NCBI RefSeq assembly: GCF_029759835.1
Contig: NZ_JAJJND010000005.1
Location: forward strand, 1-40,324
Direction of reading: 5' to 3'
Length of the DNA: 40,324 nucleotides
Origin: Acetobacter sp. AN02
Lineage (GTDB): Bacteria > Pseudomonadota > Alphaproteobacteria > Acetobacterales > Acetobacteraceae
Part shown: one piece after another, positions 1 to 8,044 of the stretch
Numbering within the stretch: the first letter of the stretch is position 1
Layout: each line of letters starts with the position of its first letter
Program-made: the position numbers and the translations under genes
The notes under the pieces: generated by a model
Told to the model about the DNA's origin: nothing
The model's database searches: none
What the model saw: only the letters and a program-made list of their open reading frames with translations

Positions 1-83
1 AGTCTCAGTCTCAGTCTCAGTCTCAGTCTCAGTCTCAGTCTCAGTCTCAGTCTCAGTCTCAGTCTCAGTCTCAGTCTCAGTCT
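1..83. repeat. Perfect hexanucleotide tandem repeat (AGTCTC)n
   Basis: About 13.8 uninterrupted copies of AGTCTC run from the first base of the window to position 83, with no substitution, so the array may continue to the left. In the frame of the downstream ORF each unit is TCT-CAG, which encodes Ser-Gln. A six-base unit changes length without changing frame, so expansion or contraction would only alter the length of an SQ linker. The perfection of the copies suggests recent slippage. Confidence 0.95.
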
Positions 84-311
84 GAAATGGCGTTCGAGGA
101 TCTGTTGAGTTGCAGAATTCCGGATGCGCTAGATGCATGGGGTGCGGTTCAGACGGAGAGCATCACATCTCGGTTGATTGTGGAAAACTTGCTTGGGCGG
201 ACATGGCCGTTGCCCGTGGCACAGCTACGGTCTTTAACCCGAACCATGCGTGATGCTGGATGGACGCAAGCACGAAATTCAACGGTTAGATTCTGGATCA
301 AGGGCTCTTAA
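3..311 (+). CDS. C-terminal part of a protein with a Ser-Gln repeat linker (5' end outside window)
   Basis: The frame is open from the window edge: thirteen Ser-Gln dipeptides (codons TCT CAG), then Ser-Glu, then a globular stretch from the Met codon at 87 to the TAA after 308. The first in-window ATG (87) has no Shine-Dalgarno sequence because the repeat lies directly upstream, so 87 is probably internal and the real start lies to the left. The C-terminal 70 residues look like a small winged-helix tail with the pattern LLGRTWPLPVAQL, then an Arg/Trp-rich end (AGWTQARNSTVRFWIKG). This kind of tail occurs in phage or island primase/VapE-like proteins. That assignment is an impression from the sequence, not a firm match. 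The SQ tract would be a flexible, low-complexity linker. Confidence 0.5.
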   Translation, partial: SQSQSQSQSQSQSQSQSQSQSQSQSQSEMAFEDLLSCRIPDALDAWGAVQTESITSRLIVENLLGRTWPLPVAQLRSLTRTMRDAGWTQARNSTVRFWIKGS

Positions 312-960
312 ACCGACACTAACTTGCTGCCTTTCCCTCCTTAAAATTTTGTCGGAAGGGCAGTAATAGGGCAACTGTGATGATCATGTGATCTGCCAAG
401 GCTGACTTTTCTGGATCATGGCATTGAGGATGACGAGGAGCTGGCGTGCGATGGCGATAAGGATGGTCTTGGGTAGTCCCTGCGGCTCGCTAAACAATGT
501 CGCCTTTCGGGTAACTATAAATGTCTGACATCTAGGCGACTGCCGCTTGTCTGGTTCCATATTACTGGGCAAATAGGCGGCCTTGGGGGGGAAAGCCGCC
601 TGTCCGGTCTCGGCGGGAAAATGTCCATAGCGGGCTTTCGATCCAAGTGTTCTTCACTGACGGCTTGCGGTCGAACCCATTCGTAGATTCAGTCCTAGCC
701 GGTGAACACTTCCTCCGTATCTAACCCGAGAAGGCCGGAGAGTGAATAACGGCTGCCGATCATGGGCATCATGCTGGTGCGCTCGACGGCGATTACCAGG
801 TCGTCCAAAACTCGACGGTGAGTGATATGTGGCGTTTTACGAGTCCAATTCGGTCATTCGAAACGTCATACAGATATTGGAACCCGCAGTTCGTGCCGAT
901 GCCACGTTGCACAAAGTCATTAGATGGCATCATAGTCGCCTCAGTTGCAGGGGAAGAGGC
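312..960. other. Gene-poor stretch with IS debris
   Basis: No convincing complete gene lies between the SQ-repeat ORF and the FRG gene. It contains the end of an IS110-type transposase (separate entry) and a segment around 575-640 with a G7 run and TGTCC words that recurs in similar form near 9400-9510. Short ORFs on both strands (for example minus-strand 793-1116) overlap the 5' part of the FRG gene and have no ribosome-binding site or recognisable family. Confidence 0.5.
387..476 (-). pseudogene. C-terminal remnant of an IS110-family transposase
   Basis: Minus-strand codons in this stretch give a pattern (IAIARQLLVILNAMI, then QKSQPWQ) that closely resembles the conserved C-terminal end of IS110/IS116/IS902-type transposases, where the family usually reads KLLVILNAMIRxxxPWQ. 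Only about 30 residues are left. The codons upstream of them, up to 572, do not continue the family, so nearly the whole transposase has been lost. No terminal repeats were seen (IS110 elements usually lack clear ones). It marks a past insertion at the edge of the defence cargo. Confidence 0.6.
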
Positions 961-1854
961 ATGAATTCTATCAAATCGGTCACAGATTTCGTTAGGATTA
1001 TCCTTGGTTGGTCGGTCGCGAAAAATGCGGTCGTAACCTATCGCGGCCATGGCAGCACTGATTTCAAACTGATCCCGTCCATTTTCCGCAAGGAGGCGAC
1101 GCGCGAAAATGAGCATATCCTATTGCGCGAACTCATCGCTGCTCATCCCGAAGATTTCGACCGAGATACGAGCGCACTGGAGATGTTGGTCAGAATGCAG
1201 CATTTCTCACTTCCTACGCGGCTACTCGACGTGACGATGAATCCAATGGTAGCGCTCTATTTTGCGTGCGAGACGGTTAAGAAGCGCGTACCTGCCTCAA
1301 ATGGCAAGACTAGAATAAAGGATATGGACGGGCACGTCGTCATGCTCCGCGCCTTCAAACGAAGAGTGCGATACTTCGACAGTGATACCGTAAGCTGCCT
1401 TACAAATCTCGCACGGCTCTCTTGGACCTATAAGAACAAGATCGATACCGGGTTAGAGCTAGAAGAGTTCAATCAAAGCACGCCCATCAAAAGGCTGCTT
1501 CATTTTGTGAGGCAGGAAAAGAACGGCTTTCTCGATGAGATCGAGCCTAGCGATCTGGATTCGATCGTCCTAGTGAAGCCTAAGCAGAACAATAAGCGCA
1601 TTCTCGCACAGGCGGGGGCGTTTTTTGCCTTCGGCTTGGACGAAGAAATCAAGTCAAATTCTTTAGACAAAATTAAAGTTGAGCATATCGTCATTCCTGC
1701 GGGTGCCAAAGGGGACCTTCTCAAGGAACTTGACAAACTTGGTATCAATGAAAAGACCATGTTCCCGGACATTGAACGCGCCGCGCGCTACATCACGGGG
1801 ACATTGTCCTCTGGTGATGCGGCAACGAAGGTGTTACGGCATCCTACCAAATAG
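961..1854 (+). CDS. FRG-domain protein
   Basis: This 297-residue protein carries an FRG domain near its N-terminus. Residues about 20-120 include the signature YRGHG, followed by PSIFR, then LVRMQHFSLPTRLLDVT and NPMVALYFA, which is the classic order of conserved blocks in this family. FRG domains have no firmly established enzymatic activity and are common in genomic islands. I chose the ATG at 961 because AGGGGAAGAGG lies just upstream and the conserved domain begins soon after. An in-frame upstream start at 829 would add 44 residues without family character and has no ribosome-binding site. The C-terminal half (about 150 residues) has no motif I recognise. The gene is 213 bp upstream of an MBL-fold gene on the same strand, from which it differs clearly in base composition. 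A defence role is inferred from context. Confidence 0.8.
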   Translation: MNSIKSVTDFVRIILGWSVAKNAVVTYRGHGSTDFKLIPSIFRKEATRENEHILLRELIAAHPEDFDRDTSALEMLVRMQHFSLPTRLLDVTMNPMVALYFACETVKKRVPASNGKTRIKDMDGHVVMLRAFKRRVRYFDSDTVSCLTNLARLSWTYKNKIDTGLELEEFNQSTPIKRLLHFVRQEKNGFLDEIEPSDLDSIVLVKPKQNNKRILAQAGAFFAFGLDEEIKSNSLDKIKVEHIVIPAGAKGDLLKELDKLGINEKTMFPDIERAARYITGTLSSGDAATKVLRHPTK

Positions 1855-2067
1855 GCGTATTTCGCGCATGGTTAATCATGAGCCAATTGGGGGCTACGGA
1901 ATGTCCGGAAGACCGACTTTTTCAACGCCCCAGAACGGGAATGATTAAATAGCAATCAACAAACTGTAGTTTCTCCTGTTTTTTTGCGCAATAGAGTCCA
2001 TTGTGATAAAAATCCATACTCGCAATTTTATTAAATAAATACCAAATTTCAATAAGGAGAAAAATTA

Positions 2068-3318
2068 GTGTCTAAATTTTATTTTGATCAATACCAGAAT
2101 CCTGTAGGTCAAGGTGGTTTCCAAAAAAATTATATATATGAAAATAAAAATAAAGTTTTATTTTCTTGGATTTTTGATTGCGGATCAAATCAAGCGCTGT
2201 CCTTGCATAGAGAAATTAAAGCCTTACCTCACTCTAACTTTAATGCTTTATTTCTCTCTCACCTCGACAATGATCACGTGAATGGTGTTGATTTACTTCT
2301 AAAGACATGTCACGTGGACGAAGTTGTATTGCCTTATTTGAGCGACGACAACTGGCTATTCCACTTGGCTGCTGCTATAGCAGGCGGCAATATAGCAGAC
2401 ACGTTTATTGACTTAGTTGAAGAGCCTGAAGTGTGGTTTGGAACTCGTGGAGTCCGCAAATTAACATATGTGGAGTGTGAGAATGAAGATGATGATACCA
2501 TTTTAAAGCCCGATCCAGTGACACCTTCTCCCCATGAAACGGGGGACGAAGATATTGGCTCACAAATGGAACTGGTATGGACTCGTAGTGAAGATATTTC
2601 TTCCAAACCTATTTCGGATAAAGATTTAGATCGCGCCAATGTCTATTTAGTCCCCAAAGGGGCCATAGCTACTATTATTCGGGGAACGCACACTATAAAT
2701 TGGATTTTATCGCCCTTTTCTTTTCAAGTATCGTCAAAAAATCTGAAACGTTTCCGCTCCGAACTCATTAAAGCATTCGGTTCCGGCCTCACTCTTCCTG
2801 ATTACGCTGCTAAGGCAAGAACGCATACTGGACGTATGCAACTTCGCGCATGTTATGACTCCATCATAAAAGCGCATAATAAGACCTCACTAGTTTTATA
2901 CTCTGGGCCATTTACATATAGAAGTAAAAAAATTCATAATACCGCATGGGTTGGACATTTTATTCGTAGAGCCGTTCAACCAGGCTGGATTTCAATGGGG
3001 GATTATGATTGTTCGAAATCTAAAAATGCAAAGACAATATCGAAGCGCTGTAAAAAGATGGTGGAGTTTTACTCATTATATTCTGATATTGTCGGACAAA
3101 TCAGCTTACCACACCATGGATCTGATCTTAGCTTTGACCCAACTATTCTTTCGTCATTTCCAAACTGCCATGCAGCAATTGCGGCTGTTGGTCCGAATAT
3201 CCATGGCCACCCTGGAATTGAAGTTCAACACCAAGTTGGGTTAATTAAAGCACTTCAGTTCGTGCGCGTGGATGAAAATCCTTCCAGCATATATCGAGTA
3301 TTCGGGTTTATTGGATAG
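2068..3318 (+). CDS. MBL-fold metallo-hydrolase, AT-rich, HxDxDH variant
   Basis: This 416-residue protein belongs to the metallo-beta-lactamase superfamily, with a ComEC/Rec2-like overall look. The metal-binding motif is SHLDNDHVNG at residues 64-73, where the usual HxHxDH reads H65-x-D67-x-D69-H70. A second ligand block, LPHHGSD, lies near residue 350, and HGHPG follows near 380. There is no signal peptide or membrane segment. The start is GTG at 2068, with AAGGAG nine bases upstream. The gene is much richer in A/T than its neighbours and uses AAA, ATT and TTT codons freely, a strong sign of separate acquisition. The 100 bases before it are also AT-rich and probably hold its promoter. Its stop lies 27 bp before the end of the IS element. 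The substrate cannot be told from sequence; nucleic acid or a nucleotide is typical of this branch. Confidence 0.8.
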   Translation: MSKFYFDQYQNPVGQGGFQKNYIYENKNKVLFSWIFDCGSNQALSLHREIKALPHSNFNALFLSHLDNDHVNGVDLLLKTCHVDEVVLPYLSDDNWLFHLAAAIAGGNIADTFIDLVEEPEVWFGTRGVRKLTYVECENEDDDTILKPDPVTPSPHETGDEDIGSQMELVWTRSEDISSKPISDKDLDRANVYLVPKGAIATIIRGTHTINWILSPFSFQVSSKNLKRFRSELIKAFGSGLTLPDYAAKARTHTGRMQLRACYDSIIKAHNKTSLVLYSGPFTYRSKKIHNTAWVGHFIRRAVQPGWISMGDYDCSKSKNAKTISKRCKKMVEFYSLYSDIVGQISLPHHGSDLSFDPTILSSFPNCHAAIAAVGPNIHGHPGIEVQHQVGLIKALQFVRVDENPSSIYRVFGFIG

Positions 3319-3371
3319 AAGTTTTTCATTTTGGTTGATTAAAAGTGACGTGCCCCCCTTTTTGTATCCAC

Positions 3372-4262
3372 TCAAAAGGAGAGTTCCCGTTTTTTATGGC
3401 TTGGGGTTGATGGGATGACAAGGGTCTCGGGGGCATGCCCCCGAGACCCTTGTCTGGCGATCTGATCCGGTGTCCTGCCATCCAGTTGGGAATGGGGACG
3501 CACCGTATTGTAGTCTTCCCGCCAGTCAGCCAGAACCTGTCGGGCATGGCTGAGGGAGGTGAACAGCGTTTCGTTGAGGCATTCATCCCTCAATCGGCCG
3601 TTGAAACTTTCGACAAACCCGTTCTGCTGCGGTTTCCCCGGGGCGATATAATGCCATTCGATCTTCATCTCATCCGCCCATTTCAGGATGGCATGGGATG
3701 TGAACTCCGTACCGTTGTCGCTGACAATCATGAGGGGCTTGCCATATCGCTCCACCAGGGCCGTCAGTTCCCGCGCCACACGTCCACCTGATAATGACGT
3801 GTCGGCAACCAATGCCAGGTTCTTGCGACTGAAATCGTCGATAACAGCCAGAATGCGGAACCGGCGGCCACAGATCAGGGCATCCGAGACAAAATCCAGG
3901 CTCCGGCGCTGCCCGGGTTCCTGAGGGATGGTCATGGGAGAACGCGTCCCCAGTGCCCTCTTGCGGCCACCCCGGTGGCGGACTTTCAGCCCCTCTTCCT
4001 GGTAAAGGCGGAACAGCTTCTTGTGATTGAGGCTGAACCCTTCCCGCGCCAGAAGACAGCCCAGGCGGCGGTATCCAAAGCGGCGTCGCTGGGCCGCCAG
4101 ATCCCGCAGGCGCTGGCGCAGGGCAGCATCATCTGCCCGGGAGGAAACATACCGCACAACACGCCTGGCGACACCAACAAGCGCACAGGCACGGCGTTCA
4201 CTCAATTCCAGAGCTTCCTGAATATGTCGGACCGCCTGCCGTTTCGCGACAGGCGTCACCAC
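3372..4262 (-). CDS. IS3-family transposase OrfB (DDE integrase core)
   Basis: This 296-residue catalytic subunit has the rve integrase fold. An N-terminal HTH_21-type region ([12 protein letters not shown], about residues 60-72) precedes the DDE core: D123 in SLDFVSD, D182 in VSDNGTEFT and E218 in [14 protein letters not shown]. The 35-residue D-E spacing is classic for IS3. The listed start is a GTG at 4262, but OrfB is normally made as an OrfAB fusion by -1 frameshifting at AAAAAAG (4268 down to 4262), just before the orfA stop. The ORF is intact and the element may still be active. Confidence 0.92.
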   Translation of the reverse strand: MVTPVAKRQAVRHIQEALELSERRACALVGVARRVVRYVSSRADDAALRQRLRDLAAQRRRFGYRRLGCLLAREGFSLNHKKLFRLYQEEGLKVRHRGGRKRALGTRSPMTIPQEPGQRRSLDFVSDALICGRRFRILAVIDDFSRKNLALVADTSLSGGRVARELTALVERYGKPLMIVSDNGTEFTSHAILKWADEMKIEWHYIAPGKPQQNGFVESFNGRLRDECLNETLFTSLSHARQVLADWREDYNTVRPHSQLDGRTPDQIARQGSRGHAPETLVIPSTPSHKKRELSF

Positions 4263-4522
4263 TTTTTTCCAACAATTTCCTTCAGTGCCGCATTATCCGG
4301 CATCGCATCCGCCAGAAGACGTTTCAGGCGGCTGTTTTCATCTTCCAACGCCTTCAGCCGTTTGGCCTCAGATACCTCAAGGCCACCATAGCGGGTCTTC
4401 CATTTGTAAAACGTCGCATCACTGATCCCGTGTTTGCGGCAAAGATCAGTGACCTTGAGCCCAGCCTCCTGTTCCTTCAGCACCCCTATGATCTGCTCTT
4501 CCGTAAAACGACTGCGTTTCAT
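4256..4522 (-). CDS. IS3-family transposase OrfA (HTH_8)
   Basis: This 88-residue DNA-binding subunit begins [18 protein letters not shown], has the helix-turn-helix [17 protein letters not shown], a leucine-zipper-like helix ([19 protein letters not shown]), and ends in GKKW, as is typical of the IS407 group. It recognises the IS ends. The last codons contain the A6G slippery heptamer that lets some ribosomes enter the orfB frame and make the active OrfAB transposase. It starts about 60 bp inside the right terminal repeat. Confidence 0.92.
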   Translation of the reverse strand: MKRSRFTEEQIIGVLKEQEAGLKVTDLCRKHGISDATFYKWKTRYGGLEVSEAKRLKALEDENSRLKRLLADAMPDNAALKEIVGKKW

Positions 4523-4679
4523 CCGTCCGTATCCTTCTCGATCGGACTCTACTTTTAAATGGTTACATTTTCGGGGGGCACGTCAGCACGTCAATTTCCA
4601 TAAACAGATTTGGGAAAAAAGTAGACACTCCACTTATCAATTGAGCTGTTCAGGAAATGACTTACCCGTCGAAACCGAT

Positions 4680-5807
4680 TTAATTCGCTTTCGGAAGATT
4701 GTAGCGCTTCAATATTACCTCACACACTTCCGCACCATGGCGCGAAATGAGGTCGAAATTATCCTCTGATATGCGAGTTAGATTAGTCGGGTAGTTCAGC
4801 GAAGATGCACATTGAATATCCGAAAGCCTACCCTTAATAGTTTTAACATCTAGCCCGAGTTGTCGCATTGACGTACCCATTCGGAGCAATACCGCCTTTA
4901 CCTCTCCACGAGCGATGGATCTGACCAACATCCGTGAGCGAAGTGCTCGTATCTGATCGCTAGCAATATCGAAAAGACGCGGGGAGTTCAGTTTTCCAAA
5001 GAAAGTTCCAAGTGCCGAAACAGGCTGCGGTGCATTCAAAGGACCAGAAGCATCACTACAAATGAGAAAATCGCAGCCTTCAAGGCCTATGCTAGGCTTG
5101 TAGAGGGCTTCCAAGCCCATATTTTCATATACCCCACCGTCCCACAGCCGAACGCGAGGATTTGGTAGGCAGACCTTCTCCAACGGCTCTTTCGTCGCCG
5201 GATCAGTTCTCCACCAACCGTATTCTGGTAAGTCGAGCCGGAGAGCGCCGATCACGTATGGAACGGCTGCTGATGCCGCAATGGCCTTCGCCACTGGTAT
5301 ATCTGGAGTAAAGTGCCGTCCGAACTTCCAATCGCCCATCATTGTTTTGGAGAAACGCCAATTCTTACCTGTCTCATAACAGGTCGTGTTAATATGCCAT
5401 TTTGGTACTTCGGGTAAATCCTTAACGGACCCCTTCACTCCCCATCGAGTTTCGAGAAGCCTTGCAAGGATCTCAGCTCTTCGGAACAATATCTGAAAGT
5501 TTTCTCGGATAACTCCGCGCCACCCCAAAGCTGCCAGACTAAACAAATCGCCTGCCGTAAGCTTATCACGAAGCGCTGGATATACCTCATCTAGGAATTG
5601 CATCGAGGTTGGCCACGTGGCATTTGCGTGAGAGAAAATGGCTCCTATGATTAGGCTACCGCCAGAAACTGTTGAAATTTGGGTCACTTCTTCTAGCCGG
5701 TCTTGTTGTGCTAGATGATAAAGGACACCGAGATGGAACACAGCCGCGCGCACTCCACCTCCTGATAGGGCCAATCCCAGTCTTTGCCCATCTAGAACAT
5801 TATCCAC
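4680..5807 (-). CDS. Patatin-like phospholipase, candidate CapV-like effector
   Basis: This patatin/cPLA2-type acyl hydrolase is about 375 residues from the GTG at 5807. It shows the oxyanion-hole loop SGGGVRA near residues 15-21, the nucleophile in TVSGGS (S48; the first Gly of GxSxG is Thr, a common variant), and the catalytic Asp in WDGGVYENMG (D223). There is no signal peptide. I prefer GTG 5807 because AGGA lies about nine bases upstream and the codon overlaps the end of the upstream E1-JAB gene (GTGGATAA). A TTG at 5834 is the alternative, giving 384 residues. In CBASS, CapV-type patatins degrade membrane phospholipids when bound by cyclic dinucleotide. Here the gene is last in an operon with an E2-E1-JAB protein and an MBL hydrolase, so an effector role is the natural inference. 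No cyclase gene is present. Confidence 0.85.
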   Translation of the reverse strand: MDNVLDGQRLGLALSGGGVRAAVFHLGVLYHLAQQDRLEEVTQISTVSGGSLIIGAIFSHANATWPTSMQFLDEVYPALRDKLTAGDLFSLAALGWRGVIRENFQILFRRAEILARLLETRWGVKGSVKDLPEVPKWHINTTCYETGKNWRFSKTMMGDWKFGRHFTPDIPVAKAIAASAAVPYVIGALRLDLPEYGWWRTDPATKEPLEKVCLPNPRVRLWDGGVYENMGLEALYKPSIGLEGCDFLICSDASGPLNAPQPVSALGTFFGKLNSPRLFDIASDQIRALRSRMLVRSIARGEVKAVLLRMGTSMRQLGLDVKTIKGRLSDIQCASSLNYPTNLTRISEDNFDLISRHGAEVCEVILKRYNLPKAN

Positions 5808-8040
5808 CCGCCGATTTTCCTGTTCCGCGCACAAGAATCGACATATCGTTCTCTGCGAGAATCAATGACACAGCCGGCAGACCATCGAGTGACATCGCAT
5901 TTTGTAATTGTTTGATTTGTGCAATATCTGTACTACTCGGATGCGAGGATCGGCCGACCGGGTGAGAGTGCCACTCACCGATATATCGGATCTGGTTTCC
6001 TGTTCGGGCAGCCGCTGCCTCAATATCAGCTTTCAGTCGGAACACGCCACGTGTAAATGTTATCTGCGTACCGACGCTGTCGCTAGGGGGAGGCAACGTA
6101 CCAACGACATCAATACGGCGAAGGTCGCAGTCGAACATACCCATTAGCACTCCACCAGTCTCCGATGGTAACGCTGTTGATCGACGTTGTTGAAGTTCTT
6201 TCTTCAACGAGGTGGATATAACGACCGTCCATCCCGCCACCTTCGTCGTAGTCGTGGTATCCGACACTACGGTCGTCCTAATTTCGTCTTCGGTCATTGT
6301 CCAAATTTTGACAGTTGCCTCAGGAGACCTAACACCGGATGCAATTCCATTGGCAATCAGTCCTGAAAGTATTTGGATTGACGCCATCGGGATCCGGTTC
6401 GTAAGCGCTCTACACGCTCCAGAATATTGCATCCTGTCGACCGGACCGAGATGATTGGCAAAGGACGGATTTTGGAGAATTTCTCGCAGGTATATGGCCT
6501 CAAGATCACGAAGCTTCGAAGTCCGCGCTTCATCTTCGATCATGAGAATTGCAGATTTTCCATTAGGCGTAAAAAATGCGCAAAGACGACGCGCTGTATT
6601 GGGTAAGTCGGAGGCCCAACGGGAGACGGGTACCGATGCAGAAACGTCAAAGATGAGATCAGCATCATCGATCTGCTGATTCAGCGCAGTCCGATCTGTT
6701 GGCGTGAGAACATTGTCCACAATTATACGGGCATCAATATCTGCTCGCACTTCCGCGAGGTTACTTGATAACTCAATTGCCTTGCTTCTACCCACTGACT
6801 GGTTATTGAGCGTGTGTCTTACCACGTTGTGGGGAAGTAGCATATCATCATCTACGATCGTCCACTTGAAGAGACCCTGCCGAACAAGTATTTCTGAAAT
6901 TGCCGATCCAGCTGAGCCGGCCCCAATCATCAATATTCGACGTTCGTCCGCCTCTGGCTCTCCAGACAGATAAGCCGCGCCGATGGCATCGAATTCTTTA
7001 TGGACAAACGACATGGATACCGGAATGTCATTCACTCCGTCCATCGACAGATTAGCACCTATGCTGCCGACGAATTTAAATTCTTTCGCCTCACCAGAAG
7101 TATTCCGATGCAGCAAACCCATCTTTTCTCCAATATCACCCATACTCGACGACGTTACAAACGCGACCGTTTCAGTCGCTCCGATCCCATTAGTTGCTGG
7201 ATCAATCTGCGGAACGGTCACTAGGAAGCAAATGATTGACTTCCTATCTATGACACCTTGCCGCTCCCTTACCCAATTATTGATGCTTTCTTGAAGCGAT
7301 TGGGAGAAATCGACACCTCCTTGCAGAAGGAAGTCGGATAATTGCCTAAGGTCACGCGGAGCACGCTTCATCCGCTTCATTTGTTGTGGCTGGACCGCGT
7401 AATGCAGGACTGTTAGTTCGACATCATTGCCTTTAACAGTGGACGGCCTTGATCCTCCAATAAAAATGTAACGGCAATCCTGATCAATGCTCCAGATAAA
7501 CAGGCTATTATTCTGGCGGGCAGCCTCGCAGAAGTCATTTTTCAGGATGATCTGCGTCGAGTTTTCCGGCATAAAAAGCGGGTCGAAGGTCTGTCCAACT
7601 CCATGGAGTTCACCTTGGCAAGCTTTTTCAAACCATGCGCTCAGACGTCCCAGCAACTCTGCAGCAGTGTAGAAGCCTCGAACGTCCTGCCAAGGTCGAT
7701 CATCGATACAAATACATGCGGGCAATCCCTCAGGCATTAAATTCTGATGCGGAGTATCAGGAAAATCTGGACGAGCGATTAGCACCGCGAACGGCATAGA
7801 TTGGGAACGCGAGAAACATACCGTCAGCGATTCAACTGAGCGGATATCATAAACCGGTCGTTGGGGTCTCTCCACCACGAGATCGAAAGAAACAATATCT
7901 AACTCTTTGAACCGCCGACACTCACCAAGAGTGGTATAATCTTCTCCTGGTCCCACGATATAGTCGCAAAGCGCTTTCGCCAAAGGATTAGCGAGCTCCC
8001 GCACAGCTATGGTTTCCGACCCCTTTGGCTGCCAATACAT
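5800..8040 (-). CDS. E2-E1-JAB triple-fusion ubiquitin-like conjugation protein (Cap2/Cap3-like)
   Basis: This single chain of about 746 residues has three modules. (1) An E2-like domain (about 1-150) contains LPACICIDDRPW, then a helix typical of prokaryotic E2s; candidate catalytic cysteines are C109 and C111. (2) An E1/ThiF domain (about 360-590) has the ATP-binding IGAGSAGS at 372-379, a DDD motif soon after, and a candidate catalytic Cys543 in YSGACRA. (3) A JAB/JAMM metalloprotease (about 605-746) has Glu627 in SETGGVLMG and the canonical zinc motif HSHP-x6-PSSTD (H691, H693, D705). A linker of about 200 residues joins E2 and E1. E2/E1 would form an isopeptide or thioester on a target and JAB would remove it, as Cap2 and Cap3 do in type II CBASS. 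The ATG at 8040 is preferred: it lies 4 bp after the MBL stop with AAGG before it. An ATG at 8085 is possible but lacks a Shine-Dalgarno sequence. Confidence 0.88.
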   Translation of the reverse strand: MYWQPKGSETIAVRELANPLAKALCDYIVGPGEDYTTLGECRRFKELDIVSFDLVVERPQRPVYDIRSVESLTVCFSRSQSMPFAVLIARPDFPDTPHQNLMPEGLPACICIDDRPWQDVRGFYTAAELLGRLSAWFEKACQGELHGVGQTFDPLFMPENSTQIILKNDFCEAARQNNSLFIWSIDQDCRYIFIGGSRPSTVKGNDVELTVLHYAVQPQQMKRMKRAPRDLRQLSDFLLQGGVDFSQSLQESINNWVRERQGVIDRKSIICFLVTVPQIDPATNGIGATETVAFVTSSSMGDIGEKMGLLHRNTSGEAKEFKFVGSIGANLSMDGVNDIPVSMSFVHKEFDAIGAAYLSGEPEADERRILMIGAGSAGSAISEILVRQGLFKWTIVDDDMLLPHNVVRHTLNNQSVGRSKAIELSSNLAEVRADIDARIIVDNVLTPTDRTALNQQIDDADLIFDVSASVPVSRWASDLPNTARRLCAFFTPNGKSAILMIEDEARTSKLRDLEAIYLREILQNPSFANHLGPVDRMQYSGACRALTNRIPMASIQILSGLIANGIASGVRSPEATVKIWTMTEDEIRTTVVSDTTTTTKVAGWTVVISTSLKKELQQRRSTALPSETGGVLMGMFDCDLRRIDVVGTLPPPSDSVGTQITFTRGVFRLKADIEAAAARTGNQIRYIGEWHSHPVGRSSHPSSTDIAQIKQLQNAMSLDGLPAVSLILAENDMSILVRGTGKSAGG

Positions 8041-8044
8041 GCCT

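Larger units (their letters stand above)
3346..4585 (-). mobile_element. IS3-family insertion sequence (IS407-like group)
   Basis: The element is about 1240 bp, bounded by inverted ends. The left end begins TGACGTGCCCCCC at 3346, and the right end is its complement, GGGGGGCACGTCA, finishing at 4585, with similarity fading after about 13 bp. It holds orfA and orfB in the usual overlapping arrangement with an A6G slippery site. IS407-type elements normally leave a 4-bp target duplication. The flanking bases (AAAG on the left, GCAC on the right) do not match, so the element may have lost its original context by recombination or deletion. It lies between the converging MBL gene (2068-3318) and the patatin gene and disrupts neither. 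Confidence 0.9.

Noticed and set aside
829-960. Upstream extension of the FRG gene to the ATG at 829
   Set aside because: No ribosome-binding site and no family similarity in the added 44 residues; the ATG at 961 has a good Shine-Dalgarno sequence.
793-1116. Minus-strand ORF of 107 codons
   Set aside because: It overlaps the FRG domain in antisense and shows no recognisable family; most likely a shadow, although its last 45 codons look fairly protein-like.
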